This document shows positions 7,891 through 14,704 of a stretch of 64,000 bases of DNA, in pieces. Below the pieces are notes generated by a model that had not been told where the DNA came from, ran no database searches, and saw only the letters and a program-made list of their open reading frames with translations. Origin of the DNA: Nocardioides sp. NBC_00368 (GTDB taxonomy: Bacteria > Actinomycetota > Actinomycetes > Propionibacteriales > Nocardioidaceae); the NCBI RefSeq assembly GCF_036090055.1, contig NZ_CP107970.1, forward strand, positions 2,606,501 to 2,670,500, in the 5' to 3' direction. A program made the position numbers and the translations under genes. How positions within the stretch are numbered: the stretch's first letter is position 1; every line of letters begins with the position of its first letter.

Positions 7891-7964
7891 TCAGACGACG
7901 GACAGCGGCAGCAGCTTCTGACCCGTGGGACCGATCTGGATCTCGGTGTTCATCTCCGGGCAGA
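7891..7964. repeat. Right copy of the 74-bp direct repeat (native gene end)
   Basis: This is the native 3' end of the TIGR03960 gene, identical to 6232-6305. The distance between copies is 1659 bp. Confidence 0.9.
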
Positions 7965-9870
7965 CCCCGCAGTCGTAGCAAGGCGTCCAGCGGCAGTCCT
8001 CGACCTCGATGTCCTCACCGTCGGCGGCGGCGAGGGCGTCCTCCCAGTCGGCCCAGAGCCAGTCCTTGTCGAGGCCTGAGTCGAGGTGGTCCCAAGGGAG
8101 GATCTCGTCGTACTCACGCTCGCGGGTGGTGTACCAGTCGAGGTCGACGCCGGTGCCGGCGAGGCCGGTCTCGGCTGCGGCGACCCAGCGGTCGTAGGAG
8201 AAGTGCTCCGACCAACCGTCGAAGCGACCGCCGTCGCGCCAGACCTGCTCGATGATCGCGCCGACGCGGCGGTCGCCGCGGGACAGCAGGCCCTCGACGA
8301 TGCCGGGCTTGCCGTCGTGGTAGCGGAAGCCGATCGCGCGGCCGAACTTCTTGTCCGAGCGGACCACGTCGCGCAGCTTCTGCAGGCGCTCGTCGGTGGT
8401 CTCGTGGTCGAGCTGGGAGGCCCATTGGAAGGGAGTGTGCGGCTTGGGTACGAAGCCACCGATCGAGACGGTGCAGCGGATGTCGTTGCGACCGGAGACC
8501 TCGCGGCCCTTCGCGATCACCTTCTTCGCCAGCTCGGCGATCTGCAGGACGTCCTCGTCGGTCTCGGTCGGCAGGCCGCACATGAAGTAGAGCTTCACCT
8601 GGCGCCAGCCGTGGGAGTAGGCGGCACCGACGGTGCGGATCAGGTCCTCCTCGGTCACCATCTTGTTGATGACCTTGCGCATCCGCTCGGAGCCGCCTTC
8701 GGGGGCGAACGTCAGACCGGAGCGACGACCGTTGCGGGAGAACTCGTTGGCGAGGGTGATGTTGAAGGCGTCGACGCGCGTCGACGGCAGGCTCAGAGAG
8801 ACGTTGGTGCCCTCGTAGCGGTCGGCCAGACCGGTCGCGACGTCACCGATCTCGGTGTGGTCGGCGGAGGACAGGGACAGGAGCCCGACCTCCTCGAACC
8901 CAGACTTCCGGATCCCGTTCTCGACCATGTCGCCGATGGTGGTGATGGAGCGCTCACGGACCGGGCGGGTGATCATCCCGGCCTGGCAGAAGCGGCAGCC
9001 GCGGGTGCAGCCGCGGAAGATCTCCACCGAGAACCGCTCGTGGACGGTCTCGGCCAGCGGCACCAAGGGATTGCGCGGGTAGGGCCACGCGTCGAGGTCC
9101 ATCAGAGTGTGCTTGCGGACCCGCCACGGGATGTCGGGGCGGTTGGGGACGACGGCCTCGATCTGGCCGTCGGCGGCGTAGTTGACGTCGTAGAACTTCG
9201 GGACGTAGACGGCCCCGGAGACGGCCAGGCGGCGCAGCAGCTCGTCGCGGCCGCCGGGGCGACCGTCCTGCTTCCACTCACGCACGACCTCGGAGATCTT
9301 GAGCACGACCTCCTCGCCGTCACCGAGCACGGCGGCGTCGAGGAAGTCGGCGATCGGCTCGGGGTTGAACGCGGCGTGGCCGCCGGCGAGCACGATCGGG
9401 TCGTCGTCACCACGGTCGACCGCGTGCAACGGGATCTGGGCCAGCGAGAGCGCGTTGAGCATGTTGGTGTAGCCGAGCTCGGTCGAGAAGCTGAGCCCGA
9501 AGACGTCGAACGCCTTCACCGGACGGTGGGCGTCGACGGTGAACTGCGGGATCGGACCCTGCTCGTCACCCTCGCGCATGATCTTCTCCAGGTCGGGCCA
9601 GACCGCGTAGGTGCGCTCCGCCGCGATCCAGTCGCGCTCGTTGAGCACCTCGTAGAGGATCTGGACACCCTGGTTGGGCAGGCCGACCTCGTAGGCGTCG
9701 GGGTACATCAGCGCCCACCGCACCTCGACGTCGTTCCACTCCTTGACGGTCGAGTTGAGCTCCCCACCGACGTACTGGATCGGCTTGGACACCAGCGCGA
9801 GGCGCGGCTCCAGCCGAGGGAAGACGGACTCAGGAACGAGGTCGCTCTGGGCGACGGTCACGATGGGCAC
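7891..9870 (-). CDS. TIGR03960 family radical SAM protein
   Basis: A 659-aa radical SAM enzyme with an N-terminal B12-binding-like region (about residues 40-200, with GHAAFNPEPIADFLDAAVLGDGEE) and a core whose [4Fe-4S] motif is CTRGCRFC near residue 290. The family's FAPEGGSERMRKVINK and MCGLPTETDEDV segments follow. The C-terminus has extra cysteines (CRWTPCYDCGVC) that may bind another cluster. It is the standard partner of the TIGR03936 protein; the reaction catalysed has not been firmly established. The start is GTG at 9870. The last 24 codons are duplicated exactly at 6232-6305, so its 3' end appears to have been used as an insertion target without damage to the protein. Confidence 0.92.
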   Translation of the reverse strand: MPIVTVAQSDLVPESVFPRLEPRLALVSKPIQYVGGELNSTVKEWNDVEVRWALMYPDAYEVGLPNQGVQILYEVLNERDWIAAERTYAVWPDLEKIMREGDEQGPIPQFTVDAHRPVKAFDVFGLSFSTELGYTNMLNALSLAQIPLHAVDRGDDDPIVLAGGHAAFNPEPIADFLDAAVLGDGEEVVLKISEVVREWKQDGRPGGRDELLRRLAVSGAVYVPKFYDVNYAADGQIEAVVPNRPDIPWRVRKHTLMDLDAWPYPRNPLVPLAETVHERFSVEIFRGCTRGCRFCQAGMITRPVRERSITTIGDMVENGIRKSGFEEVGLLSLSSADHTEIGDVATGLADRYEGTNVSLSLPSTRVDAFNITLANEFSRNGRRSGLTFAPEGGSERMRKVINKMVTEEDLIRTVGAAYSHGWRQVKLYFMCGLPTETDEDVLQIAELAKKVIAKGREVSGRNDIRCTVSIGGFVPKPHTPFQWASQLDHETTDERLQKLRDVVRSDKKFGRAIGFRYHDGKPGIVEGLLSRGDRRVGAIIEQVWRDGGRFDGWSEHFSYDRWVAAAETGLAGTGVDLDWYTTREREYDEILPWDHLDSGLDKDWLWADWEDALAAADGEDIEVEDCRWTPCYDCGVCPEMNTEIQIGPTGQKLLPLSVV

Positions 9871-9949
9871 CTCAAAGCTCGGGAACGATCAACCCCAAGG
9901 GTACGCCGCTCCGCGACCCCCCGGCCAAACCTCGCGTCGTCGGGGCAGA

Positions 9950-10123
9950 ATGCCGGGCACGGCACTGCGTACGTGGGCGGCAGAGTTCGCCGGAGGGACC
10001 GCGGCGAAGGCTATCGCCGAGCTCAACGCCCGGCACCCGTGGAGCCACAACGACCACTTCCACAGCTGGATCCTGGCGAACCTGCCGCCGCGGCGCCGAG
10101 CGTGGCGGGCGTGGCGGGCGTGA
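9950..10123 (+). pseudogene. N-terminal fragment resembling a class I SAM methyltransferase
   Basis: A 57-codon frame that starts at ATG 9950. Its NARHPWSHNDHFHSWILANLPPRRR segment resembles the N-terminus of small actinobacterial SAM-dependent methyltransferases, which normally continues into the VGCGTG nucleotide-binding motif. Here it ends instead in a short GGCGGGCGT tandem and a stop. No downstream methyltransferase core follows, because the subtilase terminator comes next. It is likely a truncated remnant. A genuine small protein cannot be excluded. Confidence 0.4.
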
Positions 10124-10129
10124 ACAGCC

Positions 10130-10160
10130 GTTGGGGCCGCCCCTCCCGGACGGCCCCAAC
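10130..10160 (-). terminator. Hairpin after the first subtilase gene
   Basis: Perfect 10-bp arms GTTGGGGCCG (10130-10139) and CGGCCCCAAC (10151-10160) with an 11-nt loop, 22 bases beyond the subtilase stop. Confidence 0.7.
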
Positions 10161-10182
10161 GAGCTCAGTTCAGAGCTTCAGC

Positions 10183-11400
10183 TCAGAACACGGTGGTGAG
10201 CAGCAGGTTCGGCGAACCGGTGCCCGGGTTGGTGACCACGTCGGCGATGGCGGCGCCGGTCAGACCCGTGGCGACGTCGGCCGGGGTGGCCGAGGGGTTC
10301 GCCTGGAGGAAGAGCGCGGCAGCACCGGCGACGTGGGGGGTCGCCATCGACGTACCGGAGATGGTGTTGGTCGAGCCGTCGTTCCAGGCCGAGGTGATGT
10401 CGACGCCCGGAGCGAACAGGTCGAGGCACTCACCGGTGTTGGAGAAGTCCGCGGCGGCGTCGGTGTCGTCGGTGGCACCGACGGTGATCGCCTCCGGGAC
10501 GGCAGCCGGCGAGGAGCCGCAGGCGTCGGAGCTCTCGTTGCCGGCGGCCACGGCGTAGGTCACGCCGTCGGCGATCGAGGCCTGGACGGCCGCGTCGAGA
10601 GCGGCGTCGTTGCCGCCACCCAGCGACATGTTGGCGACGGCCGGGCCGTCGGTGTGGTTCTCGGTGACCCACTCGATGCCGGCGACGACACCCTCGGTGG
10701 TGCCGGAGCCCTGGTCGTCGAGGACACGGACCGGAACGATCGTGGCCTCCTTGGCGACCCCGTAGGTGGTGCCGGCGACGGTGCCCGCGACGTGGGTGCC
10801 GTGGCCGTTGCCGTCGCTCGGGTCGCTGTCGCCGTCGACGGCGTCGAAGCCCTCACCGATCCGGCCGCTGAACTCCGAGTGGTCGGCCGCGACACCGGTG
10901 TCGATGATGTAGGCGGTCACGCCGGCACCGGTCTGCTCGTAGTGGTAGTTCTTGTCGAGCGGCAGCGCGGCCTGGTCGATGCGGTCGAGGCCCCAGGTCG
11001 GGTCCGCCTGGTCGCCCTGAGTGGTGTAGCGGTGGTTGGCCTGCACGTAGGCGACGTCCGGGTTGTCCCGGACCTCGGCGAGCGCGTCCTTGTCGAGCGA
11101 GGCGGAGAAGCCGTTGAACGCGGTGTTGTAGACCTCGCGTACGTCGCCACCGGCGTCGCGAGCGTCGCTGCGGACCGACTTGGCCTCGGACTTCGCGAGG
11201 TCGCTGCCGCCCTGCTTCTTCATCACGACGATGTACTGACCCTCGATCGCGGTCGAGGCGTCCGCGCCGCGCAGCGGCGCCGGACCGTCCGCGGCACCGG
11301 CCGGGACGGTGAATGCGATCGCCGAGGCTGCTGCTCCCACAGCCACGGCGGAGATGACTGCCGGCGCCTTGTAGGCCCGGTTCTTCTTGGTTCGGTTCAC
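10183..11400 (-). CDS. Secreted S8 family serine peptidase (subtilase), short form
   Basis: A 405-aa preproenzyme. It has a signal peptide (residues 1-37, ending PAGAA), an inhibitor-I9 type propeptide (about 50-125, with GQYIVVMK) and a proteinase-K-like catalytic domain. The triad residues are visible as Asp167 (YIIDTGV), His203 (GHGTHVAG) and Ser351 (SGTSMATPHVAG), with the oxyanion Asn in AAGNES. The start was moved to GTG 11400 because GACGGGAG sits 7 nt upstream and the signal peptide begins there; the upstream extension is unlike a signal peptide. It is a close paralogue of the next gene and shares its upstream region, but lacks the C-terminal domain. It is an extracellular protease. 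Confidence 0.93.
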   Translation of the reverse strand: MNRTKKNRAYKAPAVISAVAVGAAASAIAFTVPAGAADGPAPLRGADASTAIEGQYIVVMKKQGGSDLAKSEAKSVRSDARDAGGDVREVYNTAFNGFSASLDKDALAEVRDNPDVAYVQANHRYTTQGDQADPTWGLDRIDQAALPLDKNYHYEQTGAGVTAYIIDTGVAADHSEFSGRIGEGFDAVDGDSDPSDGNGHGTHVAGTVAGTTYGVAKEATIVPVRVLDDQGSGTTEGVVAGIEWVTENHTDGPAVANMSLGGGNDAALDAAVQASIADGVTYAVAAGNESSDACGSSPAAVPEAITVGATDDTDAAADFSNTGECLDLFAPGVDITSAWNDGSTNTISGTSMATPHVAGAAALFLQANPSATPADVATGLTGAAIADVVTNPGTGSPNLLLTTVF

Positions 11401-11422
11401 GAACTGACTCCCGTCATCGTAC

Positions 11423-11552
11423 GGCCCTGTAGGACCGAGACGAACGCCCTGCGCCCTCCCTGTGGCCGCAGCCCGAAGCGTTCGGCCAACCACGTAATCA
11501 CGTTACGTAGAACCCGTAACGACCCAACTCTTCGCATTGCAGCAACGTGCAG
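11423..11552 (-). promoter_or_regulatory. Shared upstream regulatory region of subtilase 1
   Basis: Three blocks match the region before subtilase 2: TTCGCATTGCAGCAAC plus GTGCAG (11531-11552), ACGTAATC (11492-11499, part of the inverted repeat ACGTAA-N5-TTACGT) and GGCCCTGTAGGAC (11423-11435). The spacing of the first two is conserved within 1 nt. These are likely operator and promoter sites. Confidence 0.6.
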
Positions 11553-11593
11553 ATACCGAAGGTGAACACCTATAAACAGGGCATAAACAGGGT

Positions 11594-11651
11594 GGGAAAA
11601 AAGTCCCGACACGAGCCCGCCGGGCCGCTCGCGTTGCGCGAGCGACCCGGC
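11594..11651 (-). terminator. Hairpin and T-run after the second subtilase gene
   Basis: On the minus strand a GC-rich stem (11619-11651, GCTCGCG/CGCGAGC extended by GCCGGG/CCCGGC) is followed by a run of six T at about 11596-11602. This fits an intrinsic terminator. Confidence 0.55.
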
Positions 11652-11680
11652 GTGGTCTTGGTGCAGATGGATCAGACGGA

Positions 11681-13372
11681 TCAGGCGATGGAGGTGTCGT
11701 CGATCAGGAAGCTGGTCCCGAGCGAGGAGTCCTCGGTGCCGGTGAACGCCAGTGTGACGGTGCTACCGGCGTAGGAACCCAGGGAGAACGACTTCAACGA
11801 GTACGAGGAGCTCGCGTTCAGGTTGGAGTAGGTCGCCAGGGTCGTCGAGCCGACCTTGACGGTCAGCTTGTCGTACGCCGTCGAGGTGGTCGTCTCGTTG
11901 GTGATCACCCGCAGGTAGAACGACAGCGTCTTGCCGGTCGTGGGCAGGGTGACCGACTGCGAGAGCGTGTCGGTGTGGGCCGAGCCGTAGCCGTTCAGCC
12001 ACGCCTTGTAGGAGCCCGTACGCGCCGGGGCGGAGCTCGAGCTGTCGATCACACCCGAGGAGGCGCTCCAACCGGTCGCGCCCGACTCGAAGCCGGGGTT
12101 GACCAGCAGGTTGCCCGCCGGCGGCGTGGTCGGCGGGTCCGTCGGGTCGGTGCCGCCGCTCCACAGGGAGTAGAGGAGGCGGTTGGGCGAGCCGGTTCCG
12201 GCCGAGGTGACCACGCCGGTGGTCGCGTTGGACACGATCGCCGAGGAGACCGAGGAGGGAGAGGCCGTCGGGTTCGCCTGCAGGTAGAGCGCGGCCACAC
12301 CGGCGACGTGCGGGGTCGCCATCGACGTACCGGAGATGGTGTTGGTCGCGGTGTTGGAGGTGTGCCACGCCGAGGTGATCGAGGAACCCGGGGCGAACAG
12401 GTCGAGGCAGGATCCGATGTTGGAGAAGCTCGACCGGGCGTCGGTGTTGGTGGTCGAGCCGACGGTCAGCGCACCCGCGACGCGGGCGGGTGAGCCGTTG
12501 CACGCGTTGGCACCGGAGTCGTTGCCCGCCGCCACGGCGTAGGTGACGCCGTCGGCGATCGAGTTGGAGACCGCCGAGTCGAGGGTCGATGAGACCCCAC
12601 CACCGAGCGACATGTTGGCGACCGCGGGACCGGAGGTGTGGTTGGAGGTCACCCAGTTCACACCGGCGATCACGCCGGCGGTCGTGCCGGAGCCGGAGGC
12701 GTCGAGCACGCGGACGGGCACGAGCGTGACGTTCTTGGCCACGCCGTACGTCGTTCCGCCGACGGTGCCGGCCACGTGTGTGCCGTGACCGTTCTCGTCC
12801 TCGGTGCTGGACCCGATCGCGGTGTAGCCGGAGGTCACCCGGCCACCGAAGTCGGTGTGCGCGGAGCGGATGCCGGTGTCGATGATGTAGGCCTTCACCC
12901 CCGAGCCGGTGTAGTCGTAGTGGTAGTTCGAGTTCAGCGGCAGGTTGCGCTGGTCGATCCGGTTCAGGCCCCAGGTGGGGTTGGCCTGGTCGCCGCTGGC
13001 CTTCACGACCTGGTTGGCCTCGACGTAGTCGACATCGGGGTCGTTGCGGAGAGCCTCGAGCGCGTCGGCGTCGAGCGTGGCGGAGAATCCGGTGATCGCC
13101 TTGTCGTAGGCGTACTTCACCGAGCCGCCCTTCTCCTTGGCGAGCGCCCGGGCGTCGGCTGCGTTGGCCCTGGCCTCCGAGCCGCTGCCCTTCATCACGA
13201 CGATGTAGGAGTTGTCGATGGCCGTCGACTTCTCGGCACCGATCAGCGGTGCCGGGTTGTCGGCTGCGCCGGCGGGACCGGACATGGCCAGGATGGTGCC
13301 GGCGGCGCCGACGGCGGTCACCGTCGCTGCCGCGAGTGCGCCGAGGCGCTGGATTCTGTGGGGTCGGTTCAC
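11681..13372 (-). CDS. Secreted S8 family serine peptidase (subtilase) with C-terminal jelly-roll-like domain
   Basis: A 563-aa preproenzyme. It has a signal peptide (1-37), an I9 propeptide (about 50-125) and a proteinase-K-like domain with Asp165, His199 and Ser350. A Pro/Thr linker (about 405-415) then leads to a 140-residue C-terminal domain that starts NLLVNPGFESGATGW and ends FLIDDTSIA. Such domains in secreted proteases are beta-sandwich modules that help substrate or surface binding. The start is GTG 13372 with GGGAG 8 nt upstream, the same arrangement as in its paralogue. Propeptide and catalytic domains align with the upstream copy throughout, so the pair is a tandem duplication with gain or loss of the C-terminal module. 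Confidence 0.93.
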   Translation of the reverse strand: MNRPHRIQRLGALAAATVTAVGAAGTILAMSGPAGAADNPAPLIGAEKSTAIDNSYIVVMKGSGSEARANAADARALAKEKGGSVKYAYDKAITGFSATLDADALEALRNDPDVDYVEANQVVKASGDQANPTWGLNRIDQRNLPLNSNYHYDYTGSGVKAYIIDTGIRSAHTDFGGRVTSGYTAIGSSTEDENGHGTHVAGTVGGTTYGVAKNVTLVPVRVLDASGSGTTAGVIAGVNWVTSNHTSGPAVANMSLGGGVSSTLDSAVSNSIADGVTYAVAAGNDSGANACNGSPARVAGALTVGSTTNTDARSSFSNIGSCLDLFAPGSSITSAWHTSNTATNTISGTSMATPHVAGVAALYLQANPTASPSSVSSAIVSNATTGVVTSAGTGSPNRLLYSLWSGGTDPTDPPTTPPAGNLLVNPGFESGATGWSASSGVIDSSSSAPARTGSYKAWLNGYGSAHTDTLSQSVTLPTTGKTLSFYLRVITNETTTSTAYDKLTVKVGSTTLATYSNLNASSSYSLKSFSLGSYAGSTVTLAFTGTEDSSLGTSFLIDDTSIA

Positions 13373-13429
13373 GATTACTGCTCCCGTCGTCAAGCAGCCT
13401 CGGGATGAGGGCTGCAAGGGGTCACAGAT

Positions 13430-13513
13430 GCCCTGTAGGGCAACCGGGAGGGAACGTAATCGAGTTTAATTTCGATGAAACGCGACATCTTTTCGCACTG
13501 CAGCAACCTGCAG
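13430..13513 (-). promoter_or_regulatory. Shared upstream regulatory region of subtilase 2
   Basis: It contains TTCGCACTGCAGCAAC plus CTGCAG (13492-13513), ACGTAATC (13454-13461) and the palindrome GCCCTGTAGGGC (13430-13441), all matching the paralogue's upstream DNA. The first block lies inside the last codons of rodA. Confidence 0.6.
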
Positions 13514-14689
13514 GCGATCACGCGAGCGGAGGTCCTGAAGTGGTCCGGACCGGTCCAGACCGGTGCGCCGCGAGCGGCCCGAGATACCGAGCAGCACGCC
13601 CACCGCCAGCAGCGCCGCGATCATCGAGGATCCGCCGTAGGAGATCAACGGCAGCGGCACTCCCGTGACCGGCATGATGCCCAGGCACATGCCGATGTTC
13701 TGGAAGCTCTGGATGCCCAGCCAGCACACGATCCCGGCGGCGGCGACCCGCCCGAAGAGGTCGTCGGTGCGGGCCGCGATCCGCAGCCCACGCCACAGCA
13801 CGACACCGATCAGCCCGATCACCAGCAGCGAGCCGACCAGCCCGAGCTCCTCCCCCACCACCGTGAAGATGAAGTCGGTGTGCTGCTCGGGGACGAAGCC
13901 CGCGCGGGCCTGCGAGCCCTGGAACAGACCCTGGCCGAAGATGCCGCCGTCACCGATCGCGATCCGCGCCTGCTGCACGTTGTAGCCGGCGCCGCGAGGG
14001 TCCAGCGAGGGGTCGGTGAACGCCATGAATCGGTTGATCTGGTACTGCTTCAGCACCCCGGTCGCGACCACGGTCGTGGCACCTGCCACGCCGGTCAGCG
14101 CCAGCAGGGAGAGCCACCGTCGTGGTGTGCCCGCGGCGGCGAGCACGCAGAAGACCGTCACCCCGAGCACCAGCGTCGTGCCGAGGTCGGGCTGGAGCAG
14201 GACGAGCACGATCGGCACCGCCGCGACCAGGATCATCGCGACCACGTCGCCCAGCGAGACCCGTGCCCGCCAGCGACCCTCGCTGCGCTCGGCGAGCACC
14301 AGCGCCATCGCGATGACCACGGCCAGCTTGGCCAGCTCGGAGGGCTGGACCTGCACCGGCCCGAGGTTCACCCAGGACTTCGACCCGTTGACCGTCGAAC
14401 CCATCACCAGGACGAGGATCAGCCCGATCACCGCGGCCACGTAGACCACCGGCGTCAGCAGCCGGACCCAGCGGTGGTTGGTGGCCACCACACCCACCAT
14501 CAGCACCAGCCCTGCGGCCACGTTGATCGCCTGTTTGCGCAGGTAGGCGGTGGTGTCGCCGCCGGTGATCGCGTCCCTGTGGATGGTCGCGGACCAGACC
14601 AGCAGCACCGACAGCGACACCAGGACCAGCACCGCGCCGAGGAGGACGAGGTCGATGCGGCGTACGAAGGCCATCACGTCGTTCTTCAT
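13466..14689 (-). CDS. rodA: Peptidoglycan glycosyltransferase RodA (SEDS family)
   Basis: A 407-aa polytopic membrane protein with about ten transmembrane helices and the SEDS signatures VQPSELAKLAVV (about residue 112), EQHTDFIFTVVGEELG (about 283) and GVPLPLISYGGSS (about 350). RodA polymerises glycan strands with PBP2 during cell elongation. ATG 14689 follows GGAGG; an internal ATG at 14674 is possible. The gene lies 15 bp behind mrdA in an mreB-mreC-mreD-mrdA-rodA operon. The hydrophilic tail after residue 375 includes codons that also form the conserved operator of the downstream subtilase gene. Confidence 0.95.
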   Translation of the reverse strand: MKNDVMAFVRRIDLVLLGAVLVLVSLSVLLVWSATIHRDAITGGDTTAYLRKQAINVAAGLVLMVGVVATNHRWVRLLTPVVYVAAVIGLILVLVMGSTVNGSKSWVNLGPVQVQPSELAKLAVVIAMALVLAERSEGRWRARVSLGDVVAMILVAAVPIVLVLLQPDLGTTLVLGVTVFCVLAAAGTPRRWLSLLALTGVAGATTVVATGVLKQYQINRFMAFTDPSLDPRGAGYNVQQARIAIGDGGIFGQGLFQGSQARAGFVPEQHTDFIFTVVGEELGLVGSLLVIGLIGVVLWRGLRIAARTDDLFGRVAAAGIVCWLGIQSFQNIGMCLGIMPVTGVPLPLISYGGSSMIAALLAVGVLLGISGRSRRTGLDRSGPLQDLRSRDRLQVAAVRKDVAFHRN

Positions 14690-14704
14690 GACTCGGTCCT
14701 CCCC

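Noticed and set aside
8086..11565. A plus-strand open frame of over 1100 codons
   Set aside because: It runs antisense across the radical SAM gene, an intergenic region and a subtilase gene. Such frames are a by-product of high GC content; the minus-strand genes carry all family motifs.
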